From assembly GCA_028281325.1 (NCBI GenBank), contig JANQKC010000005.1:124001-188000 (forward strand): a DNA stretch of 64,000 nucleotides. Reading direction: 5' to 3'. The translations under genes and the position numbers were made by a program. Numbering within the stretch: position 1 is the stretch's first letter; every line of letters begins with the position of its first letter. The stretch is from Alphaproteobacteria bacterium (GTDB lineage Bacteria; Pseudomonadota; Alphaproteobacteria; UBA8366). The notes under the pieces are model-generated. The model did no database searches. It saw nothing but the letters and a program-made list of their open reading frames with translations, and was not told where the DNA came from. This document shows, piece by piece, positions 43,390 through 51,874 of the stretch.

Positions 43390-44472
43390 ATGTGTAACGC
43401 GATTGTTCCGGCGGCGGATACATTGTCCGAACGTCTTTTTAATTCCGCGATTCAGTCCCTCGAACTATTCGGCGTTTATCTCGGCAAGCGGCTCGGTCTC
43501 TACAAGGTTTTGGAAAGAAGCGGTGCGATGACATCGGGCGGTCTCGCGCAGGCCGCCGGCGTTCACGAGCGGTACGCCCGGGAATGGCTGGAGCAGCAGG
43601 CCGTCGCCGGCTTTCTCGTCGTCGAACAGAATCATCCAGACGCGGCGATGCGGCGCTACGCGCTGCCTGCCGAGCATGTTGGCGTTCTGGCGAAGGATGA
43701 CGACCCGGCGCATGTGGCGCCCTTTGCGCAAATGATCGTCGGCATCGCCGCGGCGCTGCCCGAGGTCGTCGACGCCTACCGAAATGGAAACGGCGTGGCC
43801 TATGAACGGTATGGCGTCGATTTCCGGCAAGGGCAGGGCGGTATCAATCGGCCCGCTTTCCGCCAGGATCTCATCGAAGATTGGATTCCATCCATCCCGG
43901 ACCTGCATGACTATCTCACGGGAACGGAGGGTGCGAAGATAGCGGACGTCGGGTGCGGCGAGGGCTGGTCCACCATGGCGCTGGCGAGTGCCTATCCAAA
44001 GGCGCAAGTCGTGGGTTACGACCTGGATCAGGGATCGATCGCCGCAGCGCGGGATTACGCGGCAACGACAGGGGCGCGCGCCGCCTTCCATCAACGGGAC
44101 GCCGTCGAAATGGAATCGGAAGGGCCGTTCGACCTTATCCTGATCCTCGAAACCTTGCACGACATGTCGCAACCCACGAAGGCGTTGGCTGCACTCCGCT
44201 CCGCCTTGGCTCCGGAGGGTTCCATCGTCATCGCCGACGAGCGGGTCGCCGAAGCCTTCACCGCGCCGGGCGACGAGATCGAACGCATGATGTACGGCTG
44301 GAGCATTTCGCACTGTCTGCCCGTCGCCATGTCGGACGCGCCATCGGAAGCGATCGGGACGGCGATCCGGCCGGAGACGGTGCGGAACTGTGCCGTGAAT
44401 GCTGGTTTCACGAATATCGAGTTCCTGCCGATCGAGAACGACTTGTTCCGTTTCTATCGGCTTCGCGCCTAG
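43390..44472 (+). CDS. SAM-dependent methyltransferase with winged-helix domain
   Basis: 360 residues. The N-terminal 90 residues resemble the dimerising winged helix of O-methyltransferases (LGLYKVLERSGAMTSGGLAQ, AREWLEQQAVAGFLVVE). The SAM-binding motif I is ADVGCGEGWST (about 183-193), motif II is VVGYDLDQGSI and the later DLILILETLHDMSQP matches motif IV. The start codon is ATG 43390 with GGAG 8 nt upstream. It stands alone with a terminator-like hairpin after it. Substrate unknown. Confidence 0.92.
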   Translation: MCNAIVPAADTLSERLFNSAIQSLELFGVYLGKRLGLYKVLERSGAMTSGGLAQAAGVHERYAREWLEQQAVAGFLVVEQNHPDAAMRRYALPAEHVGVLAKDDDPAHVAPFAQMIVGIAAALPEVVDAYRNGNGVAYERYGVDFRQGQGGINRPAFRQDLIEDWIPSIPDLHDYLTGTEGAKIADVGCGEGWSTMALASAYPKAQVVGYDLDQGSIAAARDYAATTGARAAFHQRDAVEMESEGPFDLILILETLHDMSQPTKALAALRSALAPEGSIVIADERVAEAFTAPGDEIERMMYGWSISHCLPVAMSDAPSEAIGTAIRPETVRNCAVNAGFTNIEFLPIENDLFRFYRLRA

Positions 44473-44484
44473 CCGTCAGAGAAA

Positions 44485-44514
44485 ACGCCCCGGTCGCGGT
44501 CTGGACCGGGGCGT
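44485..44514. terminator. Hairpin after the methyltransferase gene
   Basis: Perfect 11-bp stem ACGCCCCGGTC / GACCGGGGCGT, 8-nt loop. The T run is clearer on the minus strand, where four T residues follow, than on the plus strand (TCTC). It may serve both the methyltransferase and the minus-strand lipoprotein gene. Confidence 0.7.
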
Positions 44515-44530
44515 CTCATCACGCGGATTG

Positions 44531-44630
44531 TTATCCACGGCGCGCTCGCGGCGAAGCCTGTGGATAGCGTGGAAACATGCGCATTCCGACGCCTCGACCC
44601 GCTGAAACTGTGGATAGAACCGGGGATAAA
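44531..44630. other. Cluster of DnaA-box-like sequences
   Basis: Between the methyltransferase and lipoprotein genes are TTATCCACG (44531-44539), TGTGGATAG (44559-44567), TGTGGATAG (44609-44617) and GGGGATAAA (44622-44630). The consensus DnaA box is TTATCCACA or its complement TGTGGATAA; three of the four sites differ from it by a single base. This could be a DnaA-titrating site, a regulated promoter or chance; there is no dnaA, parAB or AT-rich unwinding element beside it. Confidence 0.5.
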
Positions 44631-44662
44631 TCCCAGATTGTCTTGATGCTTGCGGGGCTGCT

Positions 44663-45058
44663 CTATTGAACGGCTTCGCGGATCTTCGACCCGGTGTCTT
44701 GCAAGGCATCGCCCGCTTTGTCCGCGGCGTCCTTACTGACTTCCTTCGCTTTCTCGCCGACGGTCTTCAGCGCGTCGCCGGCCTTGTCCGCCGCCTCCTT
44801 GGAATAGTCGATCGCCGTGTCGGCGGCTTCCTTGCTCGCTTCCAGCGCTTTCTTTCCGGCTTCTTTCAGTGCTTCACCGGCGTGCGACGCCGCTTCCTTG
44901 GCTTTCTCGCCGGCGGCCTTGAACGACGCCTCGGCGGACGCCGCGGCGCTGCCGGCCTTTTCGGCCGTGTTCTCGTCGCCGCAACCGGACATCGCGAGGA
45001 CCGAAACCATGACGGCGATGACGCCAAGCGATGTATGGGCCGGGAATAACTTCCTCAT
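44663..45058 (-). CDS. Lipoprotein with Lys/Glu/Ala helical repeats
   Basis: 131 residues. Lipoprotein signal with lipobox ending in SGC (Cys26, MVSVLAMSGCGD). The mature part is a long amphipathic helix in 11- and 22-residue repeats such as KEAADKAGDAL and EKAKEA, as in LEA-like and apolipoprotein-like proteins. It may coat or buffer membranes during stress; that is a guess by analogy. AAGGATAT precedes the ATG. The gene follows the DnaA-box-like cluster, on the same strand orientation as PilZ beyond. Confidence 0.8.
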   Translation of the reverse strand: MRKLFPAHTSLGVIAVMVSVLAMSGCGDENTAEKAGSAAASAEASFKAAGEKAKEAASHAGEALKEAGKKALEASKEAADTAIDYSKEAADKAGDALKTVGEKAKEVSKDAADKAGDALQDTGSKIREAVQ

Positions 45059-45179
45059 ATCGGCATATCCTTACGTCATTTTGCGCCGCGGCTTGCTAAG
45101 CAATTTACCGGATCGCAGCATGCGTCAACAAAAGGCGCCGGCATCAAGGTCCGGTGCGGCGAGGTCTACTCTCCGCCGA

Positions 45180-45494
45180 TCACCGCGACGCGGCCGGAAT
45201 CTCGAACGAGACGCCGACTTCTTCGTCCCCGCGGTACTGCACATTGCATTGCAGGAACAGATCATGCTCGAGTTCCAGTTCGAAATTGTCCGGCAGTTTC
45301 GGCGCATCCGCCGGCCGTAACCGGGCGCCGGTCGGGGACAGGTCGGCCACGAAGCACCGCATGGTTTTCGATGGGTCGCCGAAATGGATGCGCGTACGCT
45401 TCAACGCTTTCACCCGCTTATGCCGGCGGCGTTCGTCGCGCTCTCCCTTCAGAACGGAGATGAGGTCGTCAAGTTTTCCTAGAGGATCGGACAT
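45180..45494 (-). CDS. PilZ-domain protein
   Basis: 104 residues. An N-terminal basic stretch ERRRHKRVK (about 20-28) includes the RxxxR site, and ADLSPTGARL (about 49-58) is the (D/N)xSxxG motif, so cyclic di-GMP binding is likely. It is a stand-alone PilZ with no catalytic partner fused. The HD-GYP protein at 60 kb could degrade the same messenger. No clear ribosome site. Confidence 0.85.
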   Translation of the reverse strand: MSDPLGKLDDLISVLKGERDERRRHKRVKALKRTRIHFGDPSKTMRCFVADLSPTGARLRPADAPKLPDNFELELEHDLFLQCNVQYRGDEEVGVSFEIPAASR

Positions 45495-45657
45495 GACCGC
45501 TACGGTAGCGCGAGGTCGTTGACAAAAATTTAACGTTACCGCGACAGTTCCGGTTTTGAGAAAATAATTTCAAAACAAATACTTATTTTGCTAGCTCCAT
45601 CTGGCCGTAGTCTTTCGCCTAGCCGACACCGGCTCTGCGCGTCGCCGTCGTCCCCGA

Positions 45658-46686
45658 CTACACGCTCAGACGGTAAATCCTTGCCGCGTTATCGTGATAA
45701 AGTTTAGCTTTCTCGTCGGCCGAGTAGTGCGATGTCAGCCGCTTGAAGGAGTTCCACAAGACATTGTAGCTGCAGCTCAGCTTGTCGACGGGGAAGTTCG
45801 ACTCGAACAGGCATCGGTCCACGCCGAATTGCTCTATCGTATAGTCGAAGTAAGGCCGCGTTGCATCGAGCAGTTCCTTGCTGGTGGGCGGTTTCGGGCG
45901 GTGTTCCCAGCCGAAGCCGTTATAGTCCATGTTCAAGCCGCCGAGTTTCGCCACGACATTTTCGCATTGCGCGATCTCGGCGATGTAGCCTTTCCATTCC
46001 TCGAAAATCTCGTCCCGGCGTCCGTCATACGGTCCGATGCCGAGCGGCCCGCCGAAATGGTCGAGGATGATGGTCACGTCCGGACACGCCTTGGCCAGAT
46101 CGATCAGTTCCGGCATCTGCGGGTGATAACACCAGCCTTCCATCGATAGGTCGCGCTTCACCAGTTCGGCGACGCCTTTGCGGTAGCGCGGATCGAGCAG
46201 GGCATGCGGTCCATAAGGCCAGCGCCCGTTCTTGATCGCGTCGCTTTCTTCCCATGTGGCGCTGCAGCGGATGCCCCGGAACCGTCCGCCGCCGGCCGCG
46301 ATATGCGCGTCGAGGACATCGCCGACCGCTTCGCCGAGCATCATGTCCGCCGTGCCGATGATCCCGGCAGCCACGCGCCGCGGCCCATATTCGCCGGATG
46401 CGCTCATGGCGGCGATGCCGTTGACAAACTCCGTCTCGCCGACGACACGCAAGTCTTCGGGGCCATCGGTCTTGTACATCGCGCCGCACTCGATAAAGAC
46501 CGTCGACACCACATTGTGGCCGCTGTTTAGGTCTTCGAGGATTTCGTCCAACAGATACCGTGGCGACGTCCGCTCGAACCTGAAATCCCACAGATGATGG
46601 TGCGGATCGCAAATCGGCAGATCCGGTTCCAGCGTTTCCTCATCGTATTGAACGAGCCAATCGTGATTGGTGGCCTTGGACGGCAT
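45658..46686 (-). CDS. Amidohydrolase-family protein (COG3618 type)
   Basis: 342 residues. Metal motif CDPHHHLWDFR (about 26-36) with His ligands, then IECGAMYK, IRCSATWEES, CYHPQMPELIDLAKACPDV, ILDHFGGP (about 207-214), and the C-terminal FESNFPVDK (about 296-304) with the last Asp. This matches the lactonase-like amidohydrolase 2 family (for example 2-pyrone-4,6-dicarboxylate lactonase and fucolactone hydrolase). AAAGG precedes the ATG. Acts on a lactone or cyclic ester, probably in the cytoplasm. Confidence 0.92.
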   Translation of the reverse strand: MPSKATNHDWLVQYDEETLEPDLPICDPHHHLWDFRFERTSPRYLLDEILEDLNSGHNVVSTVFIECGAMYKTDGPEDLRVVGETEFVNGIAAMSASGEYGPRRVAAGIIGTADMMLGEAVGDVLDAHIAAGGGRFRGIRCSATWEESDAIKNGRWPYGPHALLDPRYRKGVAELVKRDLSMEGWCYHPQMPELIDLAKACPDVTIILDHFGGPLGIGPYDGRRDEIFEEWKGYIAEIAQCENVVAKLGGLNMDYNGFGWEHRPKPPTSKELLDATRPYFDYTIEQFGVDRCLFESNFPVDKLSCSYNVLWNSFKRLTSHYSADEKAKLYHDNAARIYRLSV

Positions 46687-46816
46687 GGCGGACCTTTCTG
46701 AATCGCGTGATGTATAGAGGAGGCAGGCCTCCTATGCGACGACATGCGAAACAATACGGTCGAAGGACGAAGCATGCAAAACGACGCCGGGGAGGGCGCA
46801 TGATCGAGAACGCGCG

Positions 46817-47311
46817 TTAGACCGGTAGGACCAGGATATAGGACAGCACCATGTCGACGGTATCGCCTTCCGCCGCGAAGGGCAGGTTGAGCCGCTCGAT
46901 CTGGACATACTCCTTCCCCTCGGTGAGGAGCGGCTGTCCCCGACGCCAATTCGGTTTCTGGGTCGTGACGGCATTCAACAGGTTGAGATGCGTGCCCGAT
47001 CCGTCGAAATTCTCGTAGGCATCGTCCAGCCATTGTCCGGTGTAGTCGAAGCCGTGCAGGTCAACCAGTTTCGTGCCGACCAGCCGGGCAAGGAAGCGCG
47101 GCGGACTGCCATGCACGTCCACCAGCCGGATGTTGGCAAGGAGCCCGGGAATCTCGACGGGGTCGAAATGTTGGCGCCCCGGCAGACCGGTACGGGGATG
47201 GATCGACCGCCAGTATGACGCCATATCGACGACCAACGGATGGCAGTCCGCTGGAAGCGTGTCGGCGTTCGGGACCAGCTTTCTTTCGTCGTGCGGCGTG
47301 ACGCTGAACAT
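46817..47311 (-). CDS. PAS_5-domain protein
   Basis: 164 residues. The pattern YWRSIHPRTGLPGRQHFDPVEIPGLL (about 33-52 shown in part), ARLVGTKLVDLHGFDYTGQWLDD and the C-terminal VLSYILVLPV match the PAS_5 family of single-domain alphaproteobacterial proteins. No output domain is fused. Role unknown, possibly as a small ligand or redox sensor, or as a modulator of an unlinked kinase. Located between an amidohydrolase and a dioxygenase, all on the minus strand. Confidence 0.85.
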   Translation of the reverse strand: MFSVTPHDERKLVPNADTLPADCHPLVVDMASYWRSIHPRTGLPGRQHFDPVEIPGLLANIRLVDVHGSPPRFLARLVGTKLVDLHGFDYTGQWLDDAYENFDGSGTHLNLLNAVTTQKPNWRRGQPLLTEGKEYVQIERLNLPFAAEGDTVDMVLSYILVLPV

Positions 47312-47413
47312 AGGATTTTGATCCTTCGATCCACAAAAGTACGTGCCGCATATTAATATAAATTGAATTTCGAAAAACGAAATACTCGGCTATTTAGAAT
47401 TTTTGCCGGTTAT

Positions 47414-48289
47414 TCAATAGGGAACTGATCCTTCAACGGTGCACCGTTGCATGACCCGCCGCAGCGATGTGTCGTAATCGAAGGTCGCCTTGTGCTGCAC
47501 AGCGCAGTTATCCCAGATCAACAGGTCGCCGACGCGCCATTTATGGCGATAGAGGAATGCCGGATCGGCAATGTGGTCGAACAGTTCCGCCAATAAGGCA
47601 TCGCTTTCCGTCTTATCCATTCCAATAACGGCATGCGTGTAGCCGTAGCAGACGAATAGGCATTTCCGGCCGGTGTCCGGGTGGGTTCGAACGATCGGAT
47701 GCAGCGCGTCCGGCGGGTATTTCTCAAGTTCTTCCTCGCTGAGGACCGGACGCTTACCGAATTCATGCGCTTTCTTGTTCCACATATAGCGGTACCCGTT
47801 CGCGGCTTTCAGCCCGTCGAGCCGGTTCTTCATCCCATCTGAAAGGGCGTCATAGGCGGCCGCCGCACCGGCGAACACTGTATCGCCGAAGGTTTCGCCA
47901 TCCTTCTCCGGAACCTCGACGGCGTTCAGCAACGTCGCCTTGCTCGGCTTCTCCAGATAGCAAAGGTCGGAATGCCAATACCGTCCCGCGTCGTGGGAAC
48001 CCAGGGGTTTGCCGTCTTTCACAACGTTCGAGACCCAAAAGACTTCCGGCGACTCGTCGCTATTCGCCTCGGCCCGCACATTCACCTGCAACTTGCCGAA
48101 CCGGCGAGAGAAGGTGGCGAGTTGCGCCGACGACAAAACCTGATCGCGAATGACGATGACCGCACGCTCATTCAGGGCCTGTTCGATACGGGCAAACGCC
48201 TGATCGTCGAGCGCTCCCGCCACATCGACGCCGGTGATCGCAGCGCCGATCGGACCGTCGGCATTCTCTATCGTCATCGTGGCGGACAT
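47414..48289 (-). CDS. TauD/TfdA-family 2-oxoglutarate dioxygenase
   Basis: 291 residues. Iron ligands in YWHSDLCY (His and Asp, about 99-106) and a late His in WDNCAVQHKA (about 257-266), with the Arg for 2-oxoglutarate in RRVMQR. The N-terminal part GAAITGVDVAGALDDQAF is typical. Hydroxylation leading to cleavage of an ether, sulfonate or phenoxy substrate is the usual chemistry. ATG 48289 has GGAGG 6 nt upstream; longer in-frame starts are not supported. Divergent from a dienelactone hydrolase. Confidence 0.92.
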   Translation of the reverse strand: MSATMTIENADGPIGAAITGVDVAGALDDQAFARIEQALNERAVIVIRDQVLSSAQLATFSRRFGKLQVNVRAEANSDESPEVFWVSNVVKDGKPLGSHDAGRYWHSDLCYLEKPSKATLLNAVEVPEKDGETFGDTVFAGAAAAYDALSDGMKNRLDGLKAANGYRYMWNKKAHEFGKRPVLSEEELEKYPPDALHPIVRTHPDTGRKCLFVCYGYTHAVIGMDKTESDALLAELFDHIADPAFLYRHKWRVGDLLIWDNCAVQHKATFDYDTSLRRVMQRCTVEGSVPY

Positions 48290-48460
48290 GCACGCCCTCC
48301 GATGCAGCTTGATGCGGGTATCCGTCGTTTCGTTAACGCACGGCCGCCAAGGCGATGTCAAATTCTGGGACCGGCGGCGCGCGACGCCACGCCCGGGGTT
48401 GGAACCGCCAAGCATTGACTTCATACTTCGAAACGCTCACTGGGATTCAAGGAGGGAAAA

Positions 48461-49198
48461 ATGGCGCTCATCGAGAAAGACGTGGTCGTGACCACCAAGC
48501 ACGGCCGGATGCCGTCCTTCGCGGCCTGTCCGGACGGGGATGGCGCGTTCCCCGCGATCATCTTTTACATGGATGCGCCGGGGTATCGCGAAGAACTCAA
48601 GAACATGGCCCGGCGGATCGCCAAACACGGCTATTTTTGCCTGCTGCCGGATATGTACTATCGGCTTGGAACCTGCCGGTTCGACCTGCCGCGCCGCAAC
48701 GACGCGATGTCGGCCGTTATCACCGCCGCCATGAACCACATCACGAATGCCGACGTGGTGGACGACACCGGCGGCATGCTTGCCTGGATCGACGGGCAAG
48801 ACAAGGCCAAGCCCGGCCCGGTCAGTTGTGTCGGCCATTGCATGAGCGGCAAGTATATTACGACCGTCGCGGCCAAATTCCCGACACGCTTCGCCTCGGC
48901 GGCATCGTGTTACGGCGTCGGAATCGTGACAGATCAGGAAGATTCGCCGCATCTGCTGCTCGATCGGGTCCAGGGGGAATTGTGTTACGCCTTCGCCGAG
49001 ACCGATCACACGGTGCCGGACCATGTCATTCCGGACTTGCGCGTGGCGCTGGAAAAGGCGGGCACCAAGCATACGCTCGATATCTACCCCGGCACGCAGC
49101 ATGGGTTCCTGTTTTCCGAACGGCCGGCCTATGCGCCGGTCGCCGCCGAGGAAGTGTGGGACAAGCTCTTCGATCTCTGGGATCGCACGCTTACGTAA
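48461..49198 (+). CDS. Dienelactone hydrolase family protein
   Basis: 245 residues. The Cys nucleophile sits in GHCMSG (about 128-133), the family's GxCxxG elbow; other parts are AIIFYMDAPG with oxyanion loop, LLPDMYYR, and GTQHGF with the catalytic His (about 211-216). Asp is likely in FAETDHTVP. AAGGAGGGAAAA precedes the ATG. It could open a dienelactone or hydrolyse another small ester. Divergent from the 2-oxoglutarate dioxygenase and convergent with NIPSNAP. Confidence 0.92.
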   Translation: MALIEKDVVVTTKHGRMPSFAACPDGDGAFPAIIFYMDAPGYREELKNMARRIAKHGYFCLLPDMYYRLGTCRFDLPRRNDAMSAVITAAMNHITNADVVDDTGGMLAWIDGQDKAKPGPVSCVGHCMSGKYITTVAAKFPTRFASAASCYGVGIVTDQEDSPHLLLDRVQGELCYAFAETDHTVPDHVIPDLRVALEKAGTKHTLDIYPGTQHGFLFSERPAYAPVAAEEVWDKLFDLWDRTLT

Positions 49199-49222
49199 AC
49201 CTCGGCGGCCCCGCTACCGGCG

Positions 49223-49840
49223 CTATTGCGCGGGCGAGAAGGGCGCGGGCAGCATGATCTTGCTTTCCTGCGCGACCAGCCGGTCGCCGCTGCCGCCCGG
49301 CGGCCAGATGCCGTCGGCCTTTGCCTTGGCGCGGACTTCCATGCGCTGGTTCAGGCTCTCATACGCCCAGATGTGGACGAATTTGTTGAGATCGCCGACC
49401 TCGGTATGCATGCCCATGATCAGGGGCGACCGCGCGCGCCGTCCCTCGATCTTCTCCTTCCAGCCTTCCATCATCGCCGGCAGCTTGCCGGGTTTCAGCG
49501 TATAGCTGCGCATCTCGTAGAAGGGTCCGTTCTGGCCCGTCATCAATTCCGGCGTGAACGGGCTCGGCGTGAAGATTTCCGAGTTCATCGACACGAGGAA
49601 ATCCTTGATCGCCGGCGGCCAGTGCGGGCTTTTCCCCGCTTCGCCGCGAATCTTTTCGCGCTCGGCGGCATCCGCATACGGCCAGACATGGATGATCTGG
49701 TTGAGCGGCCCGATCTCCGTGTACCAAAAGGCCGCCAGTTCGGAGAATTCCTTGCGGTGCCGATAGCCTTCTTCGAACCGATGCAACACCTCGGGCAGCG
49801 AGCCCGGCGTAATTTGGTAGCTTCGTACTTCGTAGATCAT
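49223..49840 (-). CDS. NIPSNAP-family protein with two repeats
   Basis: 205 residues made of two NIPSNAP-like ferredoxin-fold repeats: YEVRSYQITPGSLPEVLHRF (2-21) and YEMRSYTLKPGKLPAMMEGW (about 107-126), each followed by LNQIIHVWPYADAAER or LNKFVHIWAYESLNQR. The family is linked to small-molecule binding or monooxygenase-like activities, without a firm function. GGAGAAGACG precedes the ATG. Converges with the dienelactone hydrolase gene. Confidence 0.92.
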   Translation of the reverse strand: MIYEVRSYQITPGSLPEVLHRFEEGYRHRKEFSELAAFWYTEIGPLNQIIHVWPYADAAEREKIRGEAGKSPHWPPAIKDFLVSMNSEIFTPSPFTPELMTGQNGPFYEMRSYTLKPGKLPAMMEGWKEKIEGRRARSPLIMGMHTEVGDLNKFVHIWAYESLNQRMEVRAKAKADGIWPPGGSGDRLVAQESKIMLPAPFSPAQ

Positions 49841-50046
49841 CCCGTCTTCTCCTAAAGATTAGCGCCCTACATGGTGACGTATTGGCGACCGGCGATAGCC
49901 CCACCGTTTCAGCCTATCACGGCCTGTCAGAAGCGCCATGCCGTTGCGGGGAACGAACGCGCCGAGGATCCGTCGATAGAAGCTGCTGGACTCGTAACGG
50001 CGGCGGCGGTAGGGGGAGGCCGGCACGTTTTTCAAGGGGACTGGAT

Positions 50047-50451
50047 ATGAATGTTAAACGCTACCTCATCGCCACCGTGGCGCTGTTCGTCTTTACCGGC
50101 GTCTATGATTTCTTGATGCACGGCGTTTTATTGGCCGACACCTACAAGAGCCTCGGGACTCTTTGGCGGCCCGAAGCGGACATGCAGGCGTTGATGCCGC
50201 TCATGTTCGTCGCGCAAATCGCGTTGGCCGCGGTCTTTACGTTCATCTTCACGCGGAACTATGAAGGCAAGGGGATCGGCGAGGGCGTTCGCTTCGGACT
50301 CTACGCCGGTCTTCTGCTCGCCGCGCCGCAACTCGCCAGTTATGTGTGGCTGCCGGTCACGGTCGCGCTGACCGCGATCTGGGTCGGTAACGTGATCCTT
50401 TGGGGCATCCTCGCCGGCATCGTCGTGTCCGTCGCGTACAAGGAAGCTTGA
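50047..50451 (+). CDS. Four-helix membrane protein of unknown function
   Basis: 134 residues with four hydrophobic helices (YLIATVALFVFTGVYDFLMH, LMPLMFVAQIALAAVFTFIF, GLYAGLLLAAPQLASYVWLP and ALTAIWVGNVILWGILAGIV). His in FLMHG and a central RN. No family assigned, although small four-TM proteins of this type are common in alphaproteobacteria. AAGGGG precedes the ATG by 8 nt. It converges with the GST gene, 13 bp apart. Confidence 0.8.
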   Translation: MNVKRYLIATVALFVFTGVYDFLMHGVLLADTYKSLGTLWRPEADMQALMPLMFVAQIALAAVFTFIFTRNYEGKGIGEGVRFGLYAGLLLAAPQLASYVWLPVTVALTAIWVGNVILWGILAGIVVSVAYKEA

Positions 50452-50464
50452 GTGATTGGAGCAA

Positions 50465-51106
50465 TCAACGCGGTGTGTTCGCCTCTTTGGCCATGGCGTA
50501 GGCAGCGCGATCCACTATCGCGGTTCGGTACCCCTCGAACGGTGCGGGCAACGGCAATCCGTAACGGTGCGCCCAGGTCAGGACGCTGACCATCAGAATA
50601 TCCACCCCGCTGAAGTTCTCGCCCAAGAGATAGGGGCCGTCCTCCAGACGCATCGCGGCGGCGTTGATCATGCGATGGAAATACTCGTGGGCCGCCTCGC
50701 ACGCCTTGGGCGCGTCGCCATACACCTCGGGCAGACCCTCGTGACGGCGGAGCACGTAGAGCGACGTGGCGTCCAGTTCTGTGCAGATGAAGGACAACCA
50801 TTCCATATAGCGGGCGCGCTGTTCCATGCATTCCGGGACAAGCCGCCGTTCATCGGTCGAATACCGCTCCGCCAGATAGGTCACGATGGCGGCGCTTTCG
50901 GTCAGAATGAGATCGCCGTCTTGCAGAACCGGGATCTTCTTGCGTGGATTGACCGACAGGAAGGCCGGATCGTCCATGCCCGCCGTCCGTGTCAGGAGGG
51001 GGACCGTCCGATAGGGCAAGCCCAGTTCGATCAACGCCCAGTGCACGCGGATGGTGCGCGACGTGCCGATCCCCCAAACGACAAGATCCTTCGGCTTAAC
51101 GGTCAT
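50465..51106 (-). CDS. Glutathione S-transferase family protein
   Basis: 213 residues. N-terminal thioredoxin-like domain: VWGIGTSRTIRVHWALIELGL with Ser/Thr at the active site (about 13-15), NPRKKIPVLQDGDLILTESAAI (first part, NPRKKIPVL, holds cis-Pro). The C-terminal helical domain follows. It is four bases downstream of the atypical SDR and cotranscribed with it and a 2-oxoglutarate dioxygenase. Glutathione-dependent thioether or ether cleavage would fit this operon, as with Lig-type etherases, but is speculation. Confidence 0.92.
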   Translation of the reverse strand: MTVKPKDLVVWGIGTSRTIRVHWALIELGLPYRTVPLLTRTAGMDDPAFLSVNPRKKIPVLQDGDLILTESAAIVTYLAERYSTDERRLVPECMEQRARYMEWLSFICTELDATSLYVLRRHEGLPEVYGDAPKACEAAHEYFHRMINAAAMRLEDGPYLLGENFSGVDILMVSVLTWAHRYGLPLPAPFEGYRTAIVDRAAYAMAKEANTPR

Positions 51107-51110
51107 ACCG

Positions 51111-51869
51111 CTACCACGGCTCCATGAAGGGCCGGATATCGAGTTCGTGGGTCCAGGCGTCGCGTTTCTGCTGGCTGAGGGTCCAATAGGCCTCGGCGAT
51201 GGAGGCCAGATTCATCAGGCTGTCTTCGGGAAATTCCAGGGCGTCGTCGCCGGCGGCCGCGCGACGGCGCGCATGGATGGCCGGGCTGTCGACGCCGCCG
51301 TCGATCACCAGATGCGCGACATGGATGCCTTTCGGGCCGAGTTCGCGGGCGAGGCTCTGCGCCACCGCGCGCAAGCCGAATTTCGCGCTGGCGAAGGCGG
51401 CGAACCCGGCGCCGCCCCGGAGGCTTGCCGTCGCGCCGGTGAACAGGATCGTGCCCGACCCGCGCGGGATCATGCGGCGTGCGGCTTCGCGGCCGCTCAA
51501 AAAACCGCCGAAACAGCTTAGCGCCCAGACCTTGCGGAACATCTCGGCCTCGGTATCCAGGATCAGGAAACGCGCATTCGCGCCGGCGTTGTAGAGGCAG
51601 ACGTCGATCGGCCCCAGATCGCATTCGACCGCGTCGAACAGCGCCACCGTCGACGCCTCGTCGCGGGCGTCGACGGAATAGGCCATTGCCGTCCCCCCGC
51701 TCGCCTCGATCTCAGTGATGAGCGCATCCGACTTCGATGCATCCCGGCGCGCCACGGCGACGGCATAACCGCCGGCCGCGAAACGCCGGGCAAAGGCCGC
51801 CCCGATCGCATCGCCGGCTCCGATGCCCAACGCCACCGGCCGCCGGTTCGCGCAGGCTGTATCGGACAT
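51111..51869 (-). CDS. Atypical short-chain dehydrogenase, second copy without Tyr
   Basis: 252 residues. SDR fold with GIGAGDAIG cofactor loop (15-23), YNAGANA in place of NNAG, and TGATAS holding the active Ser. The catalytic motif is FASAK, with Phe159 and Lys163, so the Tyr is replaced as in the product at 5581-6285, which also ends in an ELxxRPW.E-type tail (LDIRPFMEPW versus ELRPWTESF). The two are evidently related. ATG 51869 lies 5 bp after the dioxygenase stop, and the stop is 4 bp before the GST start, so the three genes form one operon. Confidence 0.88.
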   Translation of the reverse strand: MSDTACANRRPVALGIGAGDAIGAAFARRFAAGGYAVAVARRDASKSDALITEIEASGGTAMAYSVDARDEASTVALFDAVECDLGPIDVCLYNAGANARFLILDTEAEMFRKVWALSCFGGFLSGREAARRMIPRGSGTILFTGATASLRGGAGFAAFASAKFGLRAVAQSLARELGPKGIHVAHLVIDGGVDSPAIHARRRAAAGDDALEFPEDSLMNLASIAEAYWTLSQQKRDAWTHELDIRPFMEPW

Positions 51870-51874
51870 CGCGG

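Noticed and set aside
44531-44630. Replication origin
   Set aside because: No AT-rich unwinding element, dnaA, parAB or repABC gene nearby, and only degenerate boxes.
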